Shown here: piece by piece, positions 5,962 to 8,659 of the stretch
Layout: each line of letters starts with the position of its first letter
Numbering within the stretch: position 1 is the first letter of the stretch
Assembly (NCBI GenBank): GCA_012719015.1
Contig: JAAYBE010000340.1
Coordinates: 1 to 8,659 of the forward strand
DNA from: Actinomycetota bacterium
Lineage (GTDB): Bacteria; Actinomycetota; Thermoleophilia; UBA2241
Direction: 5' to 3'
Length of the DNA: 8,659 nt
Notes under the pieces: generated by a model
Databases searched by the model: none
Seen by the model: only the letters and a program-made list of their open reading frames with translations
What the model was told of the DNA's origin: nothing
Program-made: the position numbers and the translations under genes

Positions 5962-8482
5962 GCCGCCGGATGACGTCGCGGACGACCTCCAGGAACCCCT
6001 CCGCGAGGCGCTCCGATTCACCGTGGTCGGCGCCCTCCGCATAGACGTGGAAGACCGGCTCGTCCGCATCGGGCAGCAGTTGTACCCGTCCGCCGTCGGC
6101 GCGCTGCAGTTGGACGCCGTCCAGCAATCCGATCTCCGCGTCGCCCGTCGCCGCTTCGTGCTGCAGGTGCTCCGTGGCGGTGCGCATCACGGTCCCCTTG
6201 AGCGCCCACGGGCAGGCCGTCGTCCTGTGCACCAGCGTGCTGGTCGGGATCTCCACCAGCTGTGCACTGAGCGGCCTCGCCTGCGGGGCCAGCAGCTCCA
6301 GAAGCTTGCCCAGGCTCATGACCGCGTCGAACGCCGGGAGGAAGCGCGGGAAGATGTAGCCGCCGCCGAGCGCCCCGGCGAACACCACTCCGGGCTCCGT
6401 GGACGCTTGAGCCAGAGCCGGCAGAGAGACCTTGGTGCGGATCACCTCGACCCCGAACGGCTCGGCCAGGCGTTCGGCGAGCCGCGTGACGGTGAGGGGC
6501 AGCGCGATCTTCTCCCCGCGTGCCGCCTCCTGCGCCACCAGTTTCACGTAGAGCAGGAGCGCCTTCTCGAACGCCACCTCGCCGCCGGTGTCGTCGACGA
6601 GATACAGGCGTTCGGACCCCGGGCCGACCACGAAGCCGAGGTCCGCCTCCACCGTCCTGACGAGGCGCCGCACTTCCTCGAGGTTGGCGTCAAGCTCCTC
6701 CGCGCCCAGGCTCACGTGACGCTGCTCGTTGAAGGCCCGGAGCGAGAGCACCTCAGCGCCCAGGTCGCCGAGCACGTAAGGGAGCGTCAGCGACGCCGGC
6801 GAGTGGGAGTAGTCGATGACGAGCCGATAGGCACGGCTGCGGATGCGCTCCAGGTCCCAGGAGCCCAGCAGTCCGCGTACGTACGTCTCCATCGCCCGGT
6901 CAGGGAACTGGATCTCGCCGAACTCGCTGTAGAAGGCGCGCCGGAAGTCCTGGCGACCGTAGAACTTCTCCACGTCTTTCTGGCGACTCTCGCTCAGGTT
7001 GATCCCCGGCGGCTCGAAGACCTGGATCTGGATCATCTCCGGGTCCCAGCTGGCGATCCGGACGTGGATGCCGCCCTGCGCGTTGCCGCTCTTCACCTCG
7101 AAGCGGTTGACGGCGCTGCTCGCGACGCGCAGGTCGCGGACCACGACACCGGTGGAGTTGAGGCCGGAGATGAGGGCCCGCTTGATGACCCGCGACGCCG
7201 GATGCGCATCGCGGCTGGTGCACACTCGGGCGCCCTTCTTGAGCGCCGTGCCGTAGGCCATCGCGAGGTTGAGCGCCAGCTCCGCCGTGATGTCGACGTT
7301 GATGAGCCCGACGATCCCGTCCTTGCCGAACAGCTGCGCGGCGCCGCGCGACTCCCAGATGATGCTGCTGTGGACCTGCGCCCCGGACTCGACCGTCTTG
7401 GCCGGGTAGATCCTGACGTCGGGCCCGATGAAGGCCTGCTCGCCGACCACCGTCTCGTCGCCCACGGCGGAGCCTTCACTGAACCGGGCGCCCGCCTTGA
7501 GATCGCAGTTGCGGCCGATCACGGCGCCGTAGACCTTGGCGGAGGCGCCGATGTAGGTGTTCGCCGCCACCACGCTGTTGCGCGTCTCGGCGTGCTCCTT
7601 GACGACCACGTTGCTGCCGAGCACCGAGTAGGCCCCGATGGAGGCCGTGGGATGGATCTTGACGTAGTTGCCCACGAAGGCCGGCCCGACGATGTTGTCC
7701 AGCGAGTCGAGATCGACGCCGTCGCCGAGGTGGATGCGGTTCTTGAGCGCGATCCCCGGCAGCTCGGCGTCCACCTTGCCGTCGAGCAGGTCACGGTTGG
7801 CGGCGAGGTACTGCGAGAGGCTGCCGATGTCCTGCCAGTACCCCTCGGCCACGTGACCGTACAGGGGCGCGCCCATCTTGAGCAGCTTGGGGAACAGCTC
7901 CTGACTGAAGTCGTACTTGGTGTCCGCCGGGATGTGGTCCAGGACCTCGGGCTCGAGCAGGTAGATGCCGGTGTTGACGGTGTCGCTGAACACCTGACCC
8001 CAGGTGGGCTTCTCGAGGAACCGCTGGATGCGTCCCTCCTCGTTCACCACCACGACCCCGAACTCGAGCGGGTTCTCCACCCTCTTGAGCGCGATGGTGA
8101 CCATGGCCCCATTCCGTTCGTGGGCCCGAACCATGCCCCGAAGGTCGAAGTCGGTGAGCGCGTCGCCGCTGATCACCACGAACGTGCCCTCGCGCAGCTC
8201 GTCCTCGGCGAGCTTGACGCTCCCGGCGGTCCCGGCCGGCGTCTGCTCGACGGAGTAGCGCATGCTCACGCCCAGGGTCGACCCGTCGCCGAAGTAGTCG
8301 CGGATGGCCTTGGGCAGGAACATCAGGGTGACGAGCGTCTCGTCGATGCCGTGACGCTTGAGGAGCTCGACGATGTACTCCATGCACGGCTTGCCGCACA
8401 AGGAGACCATCGGCTTGGGTTGGTTGCTCGTCAGCGGGCGAAGGCGGGTGCCCTCGCCGCCGGCCATGACCACTGCGCGCAT
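5951..8482 (-). CDS. Sugar-phosphate nucleotidyltransferase / hexapeptide / phosphohexomutase-like fusion
   Basis: An 843-residue three-part protein. Residues 1-235 are a nucleotidyltransferase (mannose-1-phosphate guanylyltransferase or glucose-1-phosphate type) with MAGGEGTRLRPLT near the start, SGDALTD at 105-111 and FLEKP at 155-159; it would make an NDP-sugar for surface glycans or glycosylation. Residues about 235-381 form a left-handed beta-helix of hexapeptide repeats. Residues 382-843 have the overall fold pattern of phosphomannomutase/phosphoglucomutase, beginning LFGKDGIVG (384-392). The mutase loops are all altered: ASWDP (477-481) for TASHNP, GPGSER (620-625) for DGDxDR, GALGGG (703-708) for GEMSGH, and LPDADEP (803-809) for the phosphate loop. 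Mutase activity is therefore doubtful, while the transferase half looks intact. The ATG has GAGGTG about five bases upstream and begins directly at the family N terminus; a 24-residue longer form lacks support. The exact sugar cannot be told. Confidence 0.9.
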   Translation of the reverse strand: MRAVVMAGGEGTRLRPLTSNQPKPMVSLCGKPCMEYIVELLKRHGIDETLVTLMFLPKAIRDYFGDGSTLGVSMRYSVEQTPAGTAGSVKLAEDELREGTFVVISGDALTDFDLRGMVRAHERNGAMVTIALKRVENPLEFGVVVVNEEGRIQRFLEKPTWGQVFSDTVNTGIYLLEPEVLDHIPADTKYDFSQELFPKLLKMGAPLYGHVAEGYWQDIGSLSQYLAANRDLLDGKVDAELPGIALKNRIHLGDGVDLDSLDNIVGPAFVGNYVKIHPTASIGAYSVLGSNVVVKEHAETRNSVVAANTYIGASAKVYGAVIGRNCDLKAGARFSEGSAVGDETVVGEQAFIGPDVRIYPAKTVESGAQVHSSIIWESRGAAQLFGKDGIVGLINVDITAELALNLAMAYGTALKKGARVCTSRDAHPASRVIKRALISGLNSTGVVVRDLRVASSAVNRFEVKSGNAQGGIHVRIASWDPEMIQIQVFEPPGINLSESRQKDVEKFYGRQDFRRAFYSEFGEIQFPDRAMETYVRGLLGSWDLERIRSRAYRLVIDYSHSPASLTLPYVLGDLGAEVLSLRAFNEQRHVSLGAEELDANLEEVRRLVRTVEADLGFVVGPGSERLYLVDDTGGEVAFEKALLLYVKLVAQEAARGEKIALPLTVTRLAERLAEPFGVEVIRTKVSLPALAQASTEPGVVFAGALGGGYIFPRFLPAFDAVMSLGKLLELLAPQARPLSAQLVEIPTSTLVHRTTACPWALKGTVMRTATEHLQHEAATGDAEIGLLDGVQLQRADGGRVQLLPDADEPVFHVYAEGADHGESERLAEGFLEVVRDVIRRHAG

Positions 8483-8555
8483 GCCCCACCTCGCCTCTCG
8501 GAGTGTCTCCCTGTACGAAGAGTACCAGATGGTCCACAGCCCGCCGGGACTCATG

Positions 8556-8564
8556 TGCTAGAAT
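8556..8564 (+). promoter_or_regulatory. Extended -10 promoter element for tRNA-Pro
   Basis: TGCTAGAAT contains TAGAAT (five of six consensus bases) with TG in the extended -10 position. It ends 14 bases before the tRNA 5' end, leaving a very short precursor leader. No good -35 is visible. The divergent gene starts only 73 bases to the left. Confidence 0.5.
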
Positions 8565-8578
8565 CGACGCCGCACGGT

Positions 8579-8656
8579 CGGCGTGTGGCGCAGCCTGGTT
8601 AGCGCACTAGTCTGGGGGACTAGGGGTCGCCAGTTCAAATCTGGCCACGCCGACCA
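8579..8656 (+). tRNA. tRNA-Pro, anticodon GGG
   Basis: A complete cloverleaf can be drawn. The acceptor stem CGGCGTG pairs with CACGCCG (8646-8652). The D arm is GCGC/GCGC around a ten-base loop with GG. The anticodon stem CTAGT/ACTAG encloses the loop CTGGGGG, with anticodon GGG at 8614-8616. A five-base variable region follows, then a T arm GCCAG/CTGGC with loop TTCAAAT. The discriminator is A and the CCA end is encoded (8654-8656). It decodes CCC, and CCU by wobble. Confidence 0.97.
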
Positions 8657-8659
8657 TTC

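Noticed and set aside
4273..5973. 566-codon plus-strand open frame opposite the VanW-type gene
   Set aside because: Composition typical of an antisense shadow (Arg/Gly/Asp/His), no domain, and the minus-strand gene has membrane and VanW motifs.
5908..6069. N-terminal extension of the VanW-type protein by 54 residues
   Set aside because: The extension would overlap the end of the upstream fusion gene and is Ser/Arg-rich shadow sequence. The stop of that gene and a -10 element lie between.
8513..8525. GTAC-N5-GTAC inverted repeat upstream of the fusion gene
   Set aside because: Only four bases per arm pair, which is too short to support an operator without comparative data.
5765..8602. Very long open frame (about 945 codons) on the plus strand opposite the fusion gene and running into the tRNA
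   Set aside because: It is antisense to a gene with clear domains, its product is Arg/His/Asp-rich low-complexity with no recognisable motif, and it overlaps a tRNA. Long antisense frames are expected at this GC content.

Overview
The window is GC-rich and compact. It holds eight protein-coding genes and one tRNA, and none of the genes appears broken or cut by the window edges. The closest family resemblances are a GarA-like FHA protein next to an FtsR-like MerR regulator, an RsiG-type small helical protein, and a nucleotidyltransferase/mutase-like fusion. Together with GTG starts and a leaderless-type promoter, these suggest a deep-branching actinobacterium (Coriobacteriia-, Thermoleophilia- or Rubrobacter-like). 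An MglA/MglB pair and a DUF4388 protein fit such lineages better than Streptomyces or Mycobacterium. The placement is inferred from gene content, not from a phylogeny.

Left part (25-2772, minus strand). In transcription order this reads DUF4388 protein, RsiG-like c-di-GMP-binding anti-sigma candidate, zinc-ribbon/GarA-like FHA protein, FtsR-like MerR regulator, and apt (adenine phosphoribosyltransferase). rsiG, garA and ftsR are packed with gaps of 1 and 15 bases. apt follows after 59 bases and DUF4388 precedes rsiG by 57.

Centre (2773-4074). A 228-base divergent intergenic region separates the DUF4388 gene from a plus-strand two-gene operon. That operon encodes a Roadblock/LC7 protein (MglB-like) and a complete MglA-type small GTPase. 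The GTPase ends tail to tail with the next block, 33 bases away.

Right part (4108-8482, minus strand). A nucleotidyltransferase / hexapeptide / phosphohexomutase-like fusion protein is followed by a membrane-anchored VanW-domain protein. This suggests surface polysaccharide and cell-envelope work. The mutase half has lost all four canonical active-site loops. The vanW-type gene has a candidate promoter of its own placed for a leaderless transcript. A tRNA-Pro(GGG) on the plus strand closes the window, divergent from the fusion gene.

The most interesting aspect is the concentration of regulatory modules within about 4 kb. They are a predicted c-di-GMP-responsive anti-sigma, a phosphothreonine-switch FHA protein with an added zinc ribbon, a division-linked MerR regulator, and a GTPase/Roadblock/DUF4388 polarity-type module. 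A functional link among them is inference from proximity.
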